Of a stretch of DNA of 64,000 nt, positions 17,257 to 26,668 are shown one piece after another. The stretch is from positions 1-64,000 of the forward strand of contig JAKUNG010000001.1 of NCBI GenBank assembly GCA_022452285.1, in the 5' to 3' direction. Below the pieces are notes generated by a model, which saw only the letters and a program-made list of their open reading frames with translations, did not search any database and was not told the DNA's origin. Each line of letters starts with the position of its first letter. Within the stretch, counting starts at the first letter, position 1. The DNA comes from Terriglobia bacterium (GTDB lineage Bacteria > Acidobacteriota > Terriglobia > Versatilivoradales > Versatilivoraceae). Made by a program: the position numbers and the translations under genes.

Positions 17257-20200
17257 CTAGACTGTCCTAGATTCTGTTAAAGGTTTATCAGAAACATCAT
17301 TGTTTTTTGTCAGATCATCAAAGGGTCTAGTTGTCTCAGGGGCTCTTCCGAATATCCACCGAATTGCCCCCTTAAAGTCTTCCAGAATTAAATAAATAGA
17401 GGGTACTAAACCCAATGTTACAAATGTAGCAAACAAAACACCAAAGGCCAAAGAAACAGCCATCGGGATTAGAAACTGAGCTTGTACACTTTTCTCCATC
17501 ATTAATGGTGTAATACCAGCTGCAGTGGTTAATGATGTCAGTATAATTGGTCTAAAACGGACAAGACCAGCTTCATGAACAGCTCGTTTTAGTAAAATTC
17601 CCTTCTTTCGATGGGAATTAATGAAACTTACTAATACCAAACTATCATTTACAACTACTCCAGCCAGTGCAACTACACCCAACATAGATAGGATACTTAC
17701 AGACAAACCCATAAACAGGTGACCCCAGATTGCACCTACTACGCCAAAAGGTACAGCCGAAATAACTATTATTGGCTGGATATAGGATCTAAAAGGAATT
17801 GCCATCATGGCATAGATGACTAACATTGCTACAATAAACCCCTTACCCAACCCCTCAAGTGTCTCTGCCTGACTGCGTTGCTCACCTTCGAAACTATATG
17901 CAATATTAGGATAGAGCGATCTAAGGTTTGGAAAAAAGGTTTTTTGCATATCACCCAACACTTGGTTAGCGTTAGTTTTTGATTCATCAATTTCAGCTGT
18001 GATATTAATGGTTCGTCTTCTATCCACACGATTGATTGTTGCAAATCCCCGACCCATTTCAACTGTAGCTACTGCAGAAAAAGGCACTTCATTGCCATCG
18101 GCGCTCCTGACCCTCATTTTTTCTAGAGTGTTAAGTGAACGTCTTTTTTCCAGGGGATACCGAACCATTACTCTAACATCATCACGTCCCCGCTGAATTC
18201 TTTGAGCTTCTTCACCAAAAAATCCTTGTCTGACCTGTCGTCCTAAATCTTGGAGCGATAATCCAAGACTTTCGGCTTTGGGTAATATCGCTAATTTAAG
18301 TTCTGGTTTCCCTCCGCGAAAAGAATCTGCTACTTCAACAACACCAGCATACTGAGTAAGTTTCATCTTTGTTTGAGCCACAGCTTCTCTCAGATCATTG
18401 ACATTAGAACCAGCTAACTGGATATCTATAGCTTTCCCTCCTCCTATTAGATCGGATGTGAAAGTCAGCTCAACAGCACCAGGAATAGTACCTGTGATTT
18501 CTCTCCATCGATTAGCAATTCGGTTACTACTCATTTCACGATTTTCCGAGGGTAACAATTCAATGTTAACCTCCCCCAAATAGGCATTTGAGTATTCTGT
18601 CAAGCTGGTACCCATATTCCTATTACTCTGTGTCCGGAAGGGTTGTTCACCAACAGCCGTCAAAATATGACGGAATAGTGAATGTCCTGTCTCTGCTTGA
18701 ATCTCTTTGTCTAGTTTAAAAGCACTCTCCTCAATTCGCCTTATTGCCTCTGCTGTAACCTCTACAGGAGTCTCCTGTGGCATGGTTAAATCAGCAACGA
18801 CATTATCACCTTCAACTTGTGGGAAATAAATAAACTTAACAATTCCACTAGTAACTAACCCTGCAGTAAGAACGAGGGTTGACACGGCAGCAGCTACCGT
18901 AAGATAGCGCCATTCCAAACTAAATTGAAGCACTGGTTTATAGATTCTTTGGATAAACCATTCCATTCCGTTAGCAAACAGTCCAAAAAACCAATTAAAA
19001 CCTTTAATTAAAAAGTTCTTCTTGTCCGATCTAGACTGAGGACGATAATGTGAAATGTGATAGGGTAGAACTAAATTAGATTCCACTAGTGAAAACAGTA
19101 GTGTCGGCACAACAATTAATGGGATTACCCTCCACACCTTTCCCATTGATCCCGGGACGAAAAGCATGGGAGAAAAAGCAGCTACCGTAGTCAGAACTCC
19201 AAAGATTACTGGTATAGCTACTTCACGGGTTCCTAAAATTGCAGAGGTCAAACCATTCTTAGTAGCTTCCTGCTTAGCAAAAACATTTTCTCCAACAACG
19301 ATAGCATCATCAACTACAATCCCTAATACCAGAATAAAGGAAAATAGCGAGAGCATATTAATCGAAACATCAAAGACGGGCATCATCGCAATGGCACCTA
19401 AAAATGATATAGGTATACCAATTGTCACCCAAAAAGCTAACCTCAGTCTCAAAAATAAAGCTAAAACGAGGAAAACAAGGAATAGTCCACTCATTGCATT
19501 TTTGACTAGTAGATCTACACGACTTTGTAGGATCTTTGCAGCATCTGCCCATGTGGTGATGGAGATTCCATCAGGCAAACGAGTCTTTGCCTGATTAACA
19601 TACTCATGGACAGCTCGAGCTACCTCTAATGCATTTTGATCACCAACCCTAAAGACCTGAACCATCACCGTACGTTTCCCATCTAGCCATGCGAATTTAT
19701 CAGAATCTTCAAATTGATCGACCACTCTTGCAACATCAGCTAAATGCAAACGACTGCCATCGTTCCTCGTAATCAACGGTATCTTCTCAAACTCAACTCC
19801 TCGATAGGCTTGTCCTTTAGTCCGTAAAAGAATCTCACCACTTCCTGTTTTAACAGACCCACCTGGCAAATCGATTGAAGTTCGTCGCACTGCCCTTGCC
19901 ACATCATCAAAAGTCAAACGGTAACGACGCAGTGCCTCTTCAGAAACTTCAATTGAGATTTCATACGGTCTTGCATTTCTAAGTTCAACCTGACTAATTT
20001 CAGGCAACAGTGATAATTCATCACGCACCTGTTCCCCTAAACGTTTCAAGGTCAGTTCATCTGTTTCCCCCGAAACAGAAACATTAATAACCTGAAAGCG
20101 GGTATTGGCTGTCTGAATAACAGGTTTTTCAGTTTCTTCTGGAAATGTTGAGATCGCATCGACTCTAGCTTTCACATCATCCAAAACCTCACGGTCATTA

Positions 20201-20511
20201 TAACCCGTCTCAACTTCAAGAATTACTGTCCCTATGCCCTCACTAGCTGTTGAACTGATCTTCTTTATACCATCCAATCCCTGCACAGCCTCTTCCACTC
20301 GAACACAAACTGCTTCTTCAACCTCTTCAGGAGCTGCCCCCCGATAACTAACAGAAACACTGATCATACCAATTGAAAACTCTGGGAATACTTCTTTTTT
20401 TAAGGTTGGTATTGTCATCAACCCGACAACAACAATTACCACCATTACTAAATTAGCTACGACTCCATTTTGTGCAAACCAAGCAACTAGGCCCTTCACC
20501 AATTCCTCCAT
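17257..20511 (-). CDS. RND efflux transporter permease (AcrB/HAE1-type)
   Basis: A 1084-aa inner-membrane pump. It shows the RND duplication: a first helix, a large periplasmic loop beginning PTLKKEVFPEFSIGMISVSVSYRGA, helices 2-6 with LGIVVDDAIVVGENVFA (helix 4, containing the proton-relay Asp pair), and the second half with GVVALAGVVVNDSLVLVSF. It exports amphiphilic compounds with a fusion protein and TolC channel, both encoded just upstream. The gap to the MFP gene is 17 bp. The C-terminal tail beyond the last helix is hydrophilic and about 40 residues long. Substrate unknown; control by the local TetR protein is likely. Confidence 0.95.
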   Translation of the reverse strand: MEELVKGLVAWFAQNGVVANLVMVVIVVVGLMTIPTLKKEVFPEFSIGMISVSVSYRGAAPEEVEEAVCVRVEEAVQGLDGIKKISSTASEGIGTVILEVETGYNDREVLDDVKARVDAISTFPEETEKPVIQTANTRFQVINVSVSGETDELTLKRLGEQVRDELSLLPEISQVELRNARPYEISIEVSEEALRRYRLTFDDVARAVRRTSIDLPGGSVKTGSGEILLRTKGQAYRGVEFEKIPLITRNDGSRLHLADVARVVDQFEDSDKFAWLDGKRTVMVQVFRVGDQNALEVARAVHEYVNQAKTRLPDGISITTWADAAKILQSRVDLLVKNAMSGLFLVFLVLALFLRLRLAFWVTIGIPISFLGAIAMMPVFDVSINMLSLFSFILVLGIVVDDAIVVGENVFAKQEATKNGLTSAILGTREVAIPVIFGVLTTVAAFSPMLFVPGSMGKVWRVIPLIVVPTLLFSLVESNLVLPYHISHYRPQSRSDKKNFLIKGFNWFFGLFANGMEWFIQRIYKPVLQFSLEWRYLTVAAAVSTLVLTAGLVTSGIVKFIYFPQVEGDNVVADLTMPQETPVEVTAEAIRRIEESAFKLDKEIQAETGHSLFRHILTAVGEQPFRTQSNRNMGTSLTEYSNAYLGEVNIELLPSENREMSSNRIANRWREITGTIPGAVELTFTSDLIGGGKAIDIQLAGSNVNDLREAVAQTKMKLTQYAGVVEVADSFRGGKPELKLAILPKAESLGLSLQDLGRQVRQGFFGEEAQRIQRGRDDVRVMVRYPLEKRRSLNTLEKMRVRSADGNEVPFSAVATVEMGRGFATINRVDRRRTINITAEIDESKTNANQVLGDMQKTFFPNLRSLYPNIAYSFEGEQRSQAETLEGLGKGFIVAMLVIYAMMAIPFRSYIQPIIVISAVPFGVVGAIWGHLFMGLSVSILSMLGVVALAGVVVNDSLVLVSFINSHRKKGILLKRAVHEAGLVRFRPIILTSLTTAAGITPLMMEKSVQAQFLIPMAVSLAFGVLFATFVTLGLVPSIYLILEDFKGAIRWIFGRAPETTRPFDDLTKNNDVSDKPLTESRTV

Positions 20512-20528
20512 TTCTTGAAATCAATAAC

Positions 20529-21740
20529 TCACACTGAATCAGTGGTCTCTGTTTTTACTTCTATAACCCTAACTTCCATTCCATTGACTGGTATCTCTAT
20601 TGTTGATAGACAAACTAGTTCACCCTTCTCTAATCCAGAGAGTACTAGTGCCTCATTTTCCTCCAAACGGAGGATCTCAATTTTTCGAAATTGGAGACGA
20701 CTATCTTCATCAATAATCATAACTTGATCGCCACGTAAAATATTTCGAGGTAAAGCTACAATATTCTTAACCCACTTTCCCTGAATTTCCGCCTCAACAA
20801 ACATACCTACTGCCAAAGGAGGACGATTTTCATTGCCACCTCGACCATAAGGATCTTTTACCTGGACAATGGCGTGCACCATCCGGGTTTGAGGATCAAT
20901 CTCTCCCTCAGTTCTAACAATTCGACCTATCCATTTATGATGCTTACCTCCAAACTCAGATTGTAAAATGACTCTGGGGCCTGGTTTAGATGGAGTTTGA
21001 CCACGATAAGCAAGCGGCAAATTAAGGTAGGCTAATTCGGCATCAGCTATTGGCAAACGGACTTCAGCAAAATCTACTGAATAGAGGCTAGCCAAGGAAT
21101 TTCCGCGAGAAACAAACTGACCAACGTCAACCTGCTCAGATCGAACCCTACCATCATATGAAGCCCTAACAAATGTTCGTTCTAAATCATACTCAGCTTG
21201 TTTAAGAGCTGCTTCAGCTGCTGCTACAGACGCTTCTGCATCAGCAATTTGAGGTTTTCTCAAAACTAGAGCAGTTGGAGTTCCCTCACCTAGATTCTCC
21301 CATTCCTGCTTTGCCAACGCCGCTTCTTGGCGTTCAGAAGCAAGCTTAAGTTTAGCCTGAGCAACTGCCGAACGAGCCCTAATAACTGCTAATTCGTATT
21401 CTCTAGGATCAATCTTTAATAAAACTTCTCCAATCGAGAAGAATCCCCCAGTGGCCAAAGCAGATGAAACCCAGATTACTCGACCTGAAACTTCTGAGGT
21501 TAACTGTGAGGCAGTCTTAGGTGAAACAGTACCTTCAGCTCTAACCTTGAGTCGTCTATTTTCTGTAGAAACTTTCATCACCTGTACTACAGGAACAATT
21601 ACTTCTGGAGGATTCTGCTCTGGTTCTGACCGATTACTATCCATTATAAAATAACCTAAGATTCCAACACCTAAAACCAAAACAGGAACAACAACCATCA
21701 ATGTACGTTTCAAAACAATAACCATTAATGAACGTTTCAC
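20529..21740 (-). CDS. RND efflux periplasmic adaptor (membrane fusion protein)
   Basis: A 403-aa HlyD/AcrA-type adaptor: N-terminal hydrophobic anchor (about residues 12-32), lipoyl half (VRAEGTVSPKTASQLTSEVSGRV), an alpha-helical hairpin rich in Ala/Glu/Lys (about 110-190), then the second lipoyl half and beta-barrel (DGRVRSEQVDVGQFVSRG). A GTG start at 21740 is supported by an AGGAGG SD 9 nt upstream; an ATG five codons later lacks one. The anchor region contains an imperfect 9-residue repeat (KRSLMVIVL / KRTLMVVVP). It lies between tolC and the permease gene. Confidence 0.93.
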   Translation of the reverse strand: MKRSLMVIVLKRTLMVVVPVLVLGVGILGYFIMDSNRSEPEQNPPEVIVPVVQVMKVSTENRRLKVRAEGTVSPKTASQLTSEVSGRVIWVSSALATGGFFSIGEVLLKIDPREYELAVIRARSAVAQAKLKLASERQEAALAKQEWENLGEGTPTALVLRKPQIADAEASVAAAEAALKQAEYDLERTFVRASYDGRVRSEQVDVGQFVSRGNSLASLYSVDFAEVRLPIADAELAYLNLPLAYRGQTPSKPGPRVILQSEFGGKHHKWIGRIVRTEGEIDPQTRMVHAIVQVKDPYGRGGNENRPPLAVGMFVEAEIQGKWVKNIVALPRNILRGDQVMIIDEDSRLQFRKIEILRLEENEALVLSGLEKGELVCLSTIEIPVNGMEVRVIEVKTETTDSV

Positions 21741-21790
21741 TCCTTACAACCTCCTATTCCACTAATGCATTTTTTCGTTAAATTATTTTT

Positions 21791-23203
21791 TTAAAAACTA
21801 CCGCCTAAGGCTAGAAACAAATTCACACGATTTTCAACTCGAAGTCGACTTACGATAAGAAGTTGGCTTTCTGAGTCCAAAGCAGTTCGTTGAGCTGAAA
21901 GTAGAGTAGTGATATCTGTTAGTCCAGAACGATATCGCTGCTCTGCTAATTTCATGGTATCAGCAGAATAACGTGTAGCCTCTTTTAAAGCTTCTTCCCG
22001 ACGTTTAATCACCGATTCTGCAGCTAAGGCAGACTCTACTTCATTGAAAGCTTGTAACACTGAATTTTGATATCTAGCAACTGCTTCTTCAGCAACAGCT
22101 TCATTTCTCATTATTCCAGCTTTAAGTCTTCCTCTGTTAAAAATTGGCTGTAAAGCATTGCCGAGCATACTCCAAATAAATAGTTCATTTGAAAGTATAG
22201 TTTGTAACTGGTTGCTAGAAGTCCCAATCGGAGAAGTTAAACTAAAACTAGGTCTAAGCTGTGCTCTAGCCTCAACAATTCTGGCATCAGCAGCCACTAA
22301 GTCTTGTTCGGCTGCTAACAAATCTGGCCTTCTAAATAATAGTTCCGAGGGCAACCCCGCAGGAATTTGCTGTGTTAACTTTGGCAATTTATTTCCAATT
22401 GAATAGGAACCGTCAGGATAATCTGCCATAAGAATTTGTAATTGCCTAATAGTCCTATCGGCTTGCTCGAGTCGCTGTTCTAATAAAGCCTCGGCTCTCT
22501 TTACTTCCGTTAAAGCAAAACGCAGGTCTAACGATGATCGTAGACCTCTTTCAAAACGAGCCTGAATACGCTGTGAGGATAGCTTGTAGCTCTCAAGTGA
22601 AGAACGAGCTAGTTCAACTTGACCGCGTCCTTCAATTGCTAGAAACCAAGTCTTAGTAGCCTGAGCTGCAAGAGACAGACGAACTGCTATTAAATCTGCC
22701 TCTCGTCCCTGATTATTAGCTTTAGCTGCTAATTTCCCAGCCTTAATCCGATTCCACAAATCTGGTTCCCAACCAACATCAAGAGACAAACCTGCATTAG
22801 TGTACGTTCTTTTGAGAACACGTCCTTCAGAACCAGGGATGGGAAATCCGACAAAATTTTGACGCCGCCTACCCATGTTAAAACCCAAATCAAGTGTTGG
22901 TCTCTCTGCTGCTCCAGCAATCACTGTCTCTGCCTTAGCTGCTTCTAAACGTGCCGCTGCTGCCTGCAAATCTTGGTTACGTTCGAGGACACGATTAATT
23001 ACTCGATTGAGACCAGCATCATTAAAAGTAGTCCACCAATCAGAACGTATTGGTTCAGAAATAACTTCTCCTCCACTCCATTCTTCTGGAACAGCAACTA
23101 CTGGTGTTCGTTTTACCTGCTGCAAGGAACGGCCACAACTCAAAAATGTACCTAGAATGAAACAAAATACGAGTGAAAAGACTATAACTCTAACGCTTGC
23201 CAT
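21791..23203 (-). CDS. Outer-membrane efflux lipoprotein (TolC/NodT type)
   Basis: A 470-aa outer-membrane factor with a lipoprotein signal (FLSC23GRS lipobox). Two OEP repeats are visible: long alpha-helical stretches rich in Ala/Arg/Gln such as LLFRRPDLLAAEQDLVAADA, a motif typical of NodT-type channels, and the C-terminal YRSGLTDITTLLSAQRT. It forms the trimeric exit duct for the pump. Its ATG overlaps the tetR stop by one base (TAATG), so translation is coupled to the regulator gene. First structural gene of the efflux operon. Confidence 0.94.
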   Translation of the reverse strand: MASVRVIVFSLVFCFILGTFLSCGRSLQQVKRTPVVAVPEEWSGGEVISEPIRSDWWTTFNDAGLNRVINRVLERNQDLQAAAARLEAAKAETVIAGAAERPTLDLGFNMGRRRQNFVGFPIPGSEGRVLKRTYTNAGLSLDVGWEPDLWNRIKAGKLAAKANNQGREADLIAVRLSLAAQATKTWFLAIEGRGQVELARSSLESYKLSSQRIQARFERGLRSSLDLRFALTEVKRAEALLEQRLEQADRTIRQLQILMADYPDGSYSIGNKLPKLTQQIPAGLPSELLFRRPDLLAAEQDLVAADARIVEARAQLRPSFSLTSPIGTSSNQLQTILSNELFIWSMLGNALQPIFNRGRLKAGIMRNEAVAEEAVARYQNSVLQAFNEVESALAAESVIKRREEALKEATRYSADTMKLAEQRYRSGLTDITTLLSAQRTALDSESQLLIVSRLRVENRVNLFLALGGSF

Positions 23204-23883
23204 TAAATAAATTCCTCTTCTAAACCAGTCCCTAAACCATTCCCTTTTTGGTTGTCTTTTAATTCACCACATAAACCAGAGACACTAAATTGAACCAGCC
23301 TTTCAATATTCTCTTCCACATTTAAAACATTCTTAATGTCTGGGCGAAACTGTTTGAGAGCTTGTCCGTGTAACATCGTATGAATCATTGCTCCAACAAC
23401 AAAATGAAAACGCCAAATAATTTCTTCTTCTGGAATATTAGGAAGGGCTCTAAAAATTGCTAGACTGAATTTTTCAAAGACCTCTCGAAAAAGTGATATA
23501 AACATTCCTCTTAAATGTTCTGATGCCTCTCCATATGCTCGTCCACATACTTTTATAAAAACATGCCCTCTCTCTGGCTGCAACAGTAGGCATAACGGAG
23601 GGGCAATAAAAGCTCGTAAAACCATCCTAAGTTCGGGGACATTACCTCTAGAATTTATTAAACAATCGTTAAGTAATCGAAGTCTTTCATTATTTACCTC
23701 TCCAATTCTCCTATGAAAAACTTCTTTGATTAGAGATTCTTTTGACCCAAAATGATAGTGAATCGCTCCCAAATTGACCCCAGCCAACGAGATTATAGAG
23801 CGAATTGAAACCCCATCAATTCCTCGGTCGGCAAAAAGATCTTCTGCAGCATCTAAAATTCTTGTTTTTGTCTGTGAAGGCAT
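23203..23883 (-). CDS. TetR family transcriptional regulator of the efflux operon
   Basis: A 226-aa regulator. The N-terminal TetR helix-turn-helix is clear (TRILDAAEDLFADRGIDGVSIRSI, then GVNLGAIHYHFGSKESLI, about residues 7-50); the C-terminal half resembles the CerR/DUF1956 effector domain. An upstream TTG could extend it by six codons, but the ATG at 23883 has an SD (AGGGA) at good spacing, and the TTG would fall inside the operator palindrome. It overlaps tolC by one base, and a perfect 34-bp palindrome sits 15 bp upstream of its ATG, arguing for autorepression and repression of the whole pump operon. Confidence 0.92.
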   Translation of the reverse strand: MPSQTKTRILDAAEDLFADRGIDGVSIRSIISLAGVNLGAIHYHFGSKESLIKEVFHRRIGEVNNERLRLLNDCLINSRGNVPELRMVLRAFIAPPLCLLLQPERGHVFIKVCGRAYGEASEHLRGMFISLFREVFEKFSLAIFRALPNIPEEEIIWRFHFVVGAMIHTMLHGQALKQFRPDIKNVLNVEENIERLVQFSVSGLCGELKDNQKGNGLGTGLEEEFI

Positions 23884-23897
23884 ACTTCCCTGAAAAT

Positions 23898-23931
23898 TCA
23901 AACGTATGATTTAAATAAATCATACGTTTGA
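23898..23931. promoter_or_regulatory. 34-bp palindromic operator of the tetR-efflux operon
   Basis: Two perfect 16-bp arms (TCAAACGTATGATTTA and its reverse complement) flank a 2-bp AA centre. The palindrome ends 15 bp before the tetR ATG. Size, symmetry and placement fit an operator bound by a TetR dimer or dimer pair. No T-run follows, so it is not a terminator. Confidence 0.85.
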
Positions 23932-24001
23932 TTCCATTTTTTGTCAACTTTTTGAGAATATATCCTAAGACTATAAAGAGCAGAACTGGGGTTAAGCAGC
24001 C

Positions 24002-24631
24002 TTACTTTTCAGCAAAACCTGAAATATGTGGGCTGACTACGGGAAGTGGGGCCTGAAACTCTTCATATATTACCTTAGAGAAACCAGCAGCCTTAATTTC
24101 CTCTAATGTCTTAGCATTAGATTGACATCCATCAAACAAGTACTTCCATGCTGGCCTCACACCGCCCTGCAATAAGCTTAGCCAACTGCCAGTAGGTGCG
24201 GCTACATGTTCAATAAAATAAAACCGCCCGCCCGGTTTTAGGACCCTAATGATCTCTAGCAACACTAATTGAAGTTCTGATACTGAACATAAAACTAGGG
24301 TTCCGATAACTGCGTCCACACTCGAATCAGTTAAACTTAATTTTTCTGCTCTTCCCTTTTTAAGTATAATTTTTCTCCCTAATTTATTTGCCTTCTCAGT
24401 TATGTGTCGGTGAAAGAAAATATTTGGTTCAATGCCAGTCCACTGAATGCCCTTAGAAAAATAAATTAGATTTGTGCCACTTCCTGGACCAATTTCCAAA
24501 ACCTTTCCTGAAACCATTTTAAAAAGTCTACGTTTGCGTTTGACTATCCAGTGTTCGTATGGTTTCATTGCGTAAATCATTGCCCAGGCAAAAAAGCATT
24601 TACCCCAACCACAATGATTTCTTTCAGGCAT
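24002..24631 (-). CDS. Class I SAM-dependent methyltransferase
   Basis: A 209-aa methyltransferase of the UbiE/METTL7-like type. Motif I is VLEIGPGSGTNL (about residues 45-56), motif II contains GIEPNIFF, motif IV region IGTLVLCSVSE, and a post-motif VLKPGGRFYFIEHVAAP. The C-terminus (GFSKVIYEEFQAPLPVVSPHISGFAEK) resembles METTL7/thiol or phospholipid-type methyltransferases, but the substrate is not determinable. The ATG at 24631 is preferred over a TTG one codon earlier. It lies upstream of tetR on the same strand with the operator between, so it may be read separately. Confidence 0.85.
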   Translation of the reverse strand: MPERNHCGWGKCFFAWAMIYAMKPYEHWIVKRKRRLFKMVSGKVLEIGPGSGTNLIYFSKGIQWTGIEPNIFFHRHITEKANKLGRKIILKKGRAEKLSLTDSSVDAVIGTLVLCSVSELQLVLLEIIRVLKPGGRFYFIEHVAAPTGSWLSLLQGGVRPAWKYLFDGCQSNAKTLEEIKAAGFSKVIYEEFQAPLPVVSPHISGFAEK

Positions 24632-24745
24632 CAAATTAATTTACTCCTAAGTCCCTAGATCGTGACGAGTACTTAAAGCTATGCTATCTTAACTGTTTAT
24701 GTACAATAAATTGACAATAAACAACATGGGATGTAATCAATTACA

Positions 24746-26506
24746 TTGAAAAATCTTCGCGAATTCTTAAGGGTTTTAGAACGAGAAGGCCAACTTTTAA
24801 CTATTGATGTTGAGGTAGACCCTTACCTTGAAGTTGCTGAAATCCATCGACGAGTAATTGAACAGTCTGGGCCTGCCCTACTTTTTAAACACCTTAAAAA
24901 CAGTCCCTTTCCTGTAGTTACAAACTTGTTTGGAACTGCAAAAAGAATTGAGTTAGCATTCGGCAAAAGACCTGAAGCATTAATACGCCAATTAGTTGAA
25001 TTTGCCCAACAACTTTTTCCATTAAAGCTTTCCCGATTATGGAATCACCGCAACTTAGCTGGAGAAATATTCAGAATAGGTACCCGAACTGTAAACCAAG
25101 GACCCATTCTAGAGTGCCATCAACAGACAGCCGACTTAAATACTCTGCCAATTCTTACAACTTGGGATCAAGATGGAGGGCCTTTTATTACACTCCCTCT
25201 TGTATACACAGAGCACCCTGAAAACAAAACTCATAACCTAGGAATTTACAGAATGCAACGCCATAACTCTAGAACAGCAGGTATGCACTGGCAAATCCAA
25301 AAAGGCGGTGGTTTTCACTACGGAGTGGCAGAATCCTTAGATCAAAGTTTGCCCGTAACTGTTTTCTTAGGTGGCCCTCCAGCACTTATCTTAGCAGCAG
25401 TTACTCCTCTACCTGAAAATGTTGGAGAACTATTAGTGGCATCTCTACTCTCTGGAGAGCGCATTCCTATGGTACGGGAAACTAGTATGACACATCCATT
25501 TCCAGCCGAAGCTGAATTTGTCTTGACAGGAACTGTACCACCTTACCAAAGGCATCCAGAGGGACCTTTCGGGGATCATTATGGCTATTATTCTCTAAAA
25601 CACGATTACCCTATTTTTAATCTCCAGAACATCTTTCATCGCCCAGATGCTATTTATCCAGCTACAGTCGTAGGAAAACCTAAACAAGAAGATTTTTTTA
25701 TTGGAGATTATTTACAAGAACTCCTTAGTCCTATTTTTCCAATGGTAATGCCTGGGGTTCGTGACCTCTGGAGCTATGGTGAAGTTGGTTTCCACTCCTT
25801 AGCAGCAGCTGTTGTTCATGAAAGGTATAATCATGAAGCTATGACCACAGCGTTTAGGATTCTTGGAGAAGGTCAGCTTTCACTAACTAAATTTCTGATT
25901 GCAGTTAATAGTCCAATTGACCTGAAAGATTTTCCGAATCTTTTGCGCCACGTTCTAGAGCGAATTGAATGGGAAACAGATCTTTTCATCATCTCTAATA
26001 TATCAATGGACACCTTAGATTACTCTGGACCCAAAGTAAATGAAGGAAGTAAAGCAATTATGCTTGGTTTGGGTTCGCCTAAACGTCAGCTTCCCTCTAA
26101 ATTTCAAGGAAATCTGCCCTCTGTAATTAGAGAAGCACATGTTTTTTGCCCAGGATGTTTAGTTCTTGCTGGACCAAATTTCTCAGAAGGAGATGGGCAT
26201 CCTGAACGAATAGTTAGTTGGCCGGCATTCCAAGATTGGCCGCTATTAATCTTGGCTGACGAGTCTATTTTTGCTGAGAGTTCTGCTAAATTTTTATGGA
26301 CTGTTTTTACAAGGTTTGAACCAGCGGCTGATATTTATTCCAAGAATGTTGCAGTTCATCGCCATCATCTTAGTTATAGCCCTCCCATACTAATCGATTC
26401 ACGAATGAAAACTAATTATCCTAGCGAGTTATTCTGCTCACCAGAAATTTCTCAAATTGTAGACAAACGATGGACTGAGTATTTTCCAAACGGGCTAAAA
26501 CTTTAA
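24746..26506 (+). CDS. UbiD family prenyl-FMN-dependent decarboxylase
   Basis: A 586-aa UbiD-like protein. The start is TTG at 24746 because the only nearby in-frame ATG is followed at once by a stop, and the sequence from KNLREFLRVLEREGQL matches the family N-terminus. Conserved blocks are LPILTTWDQDGGPFITLPLV, LGIYRMQRHNSRTAGMHWQ (prFMN/metal site) and PEGPFGDHYGYYS (about residues 270-282, catalytic Glu). UbiD enzymes need prenylated FMN from UbiX, which is not in the window. Possible roles are quinone biosynthesis (UbiD or futalosine-pathway MqnL-type) or aromatic acid decarboxylation. It is longer than E. coli UbiD, with an extended C-terminal part. It precedes mrp by 162 bp. Confidence 0.88.
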   Translation: MKNLREFLRVLEREGQLLTIDVEVDPYLEVAEIHRRVIEQSGPALLFKHLKNSPFPVVTNLFGTAKRIELAFGKRPEALIRQLVEFAQQLFPLKLSRLWNHRNLAGEIFRIGTRTVNQGPILECHQQTADLNTLPILTTWDQDGGPFITLPLVYTEHPENKTHNLGIYRMQRHNSRTAGMHWQIQKGGGFHYGVAESLDQSLPVTVFLGGPPALILAAVTPLPENVGELLVASLLSGERIPMVRETSMTHPFPAEAEFVLTGTVPPYQRHPEGPFGDHYGYYSLKHDYPIFNLQNIFHRPDAIYPATVVGKPKQEDFFIGDYLQELLSPIFPMVMPGVRDLWSYGEVGFHSLAAAVVHERYNHEAMTTAFRILGEGQLSLTKFLIAVNSPIDLKDFPNLLRHVLERIEWETDLFIISNISMDTLDYSGPKVNEGSKAIMLGLGSPKRQLPSKFQGNLPSVIREAHVFCPGCLVLAGPNFSEGDGHPERIVSWPAFQDWPLLILADESIFAESSAKFLWTVFTRFEPAADIYSKNVAVHRHHLSYSPPILIDSRMKTNYPSELFCSPEISQIVDKRWTEYFPNGLKL

Positions 26507-26668
26507 ACTCCGCTACTAATCTAAAGACTCTATTGAACTCTTTATGTTAACTTTACCTAATCATTTAGCCTTAGGATTGTTTTGTAGTTGGGAAGAGACC
26601 TTTATATTTTGTTAATAGTTCGGAACCTTTAGAAAATCTAGAGACTGATAAGTCATGAAAGGAGCTTG

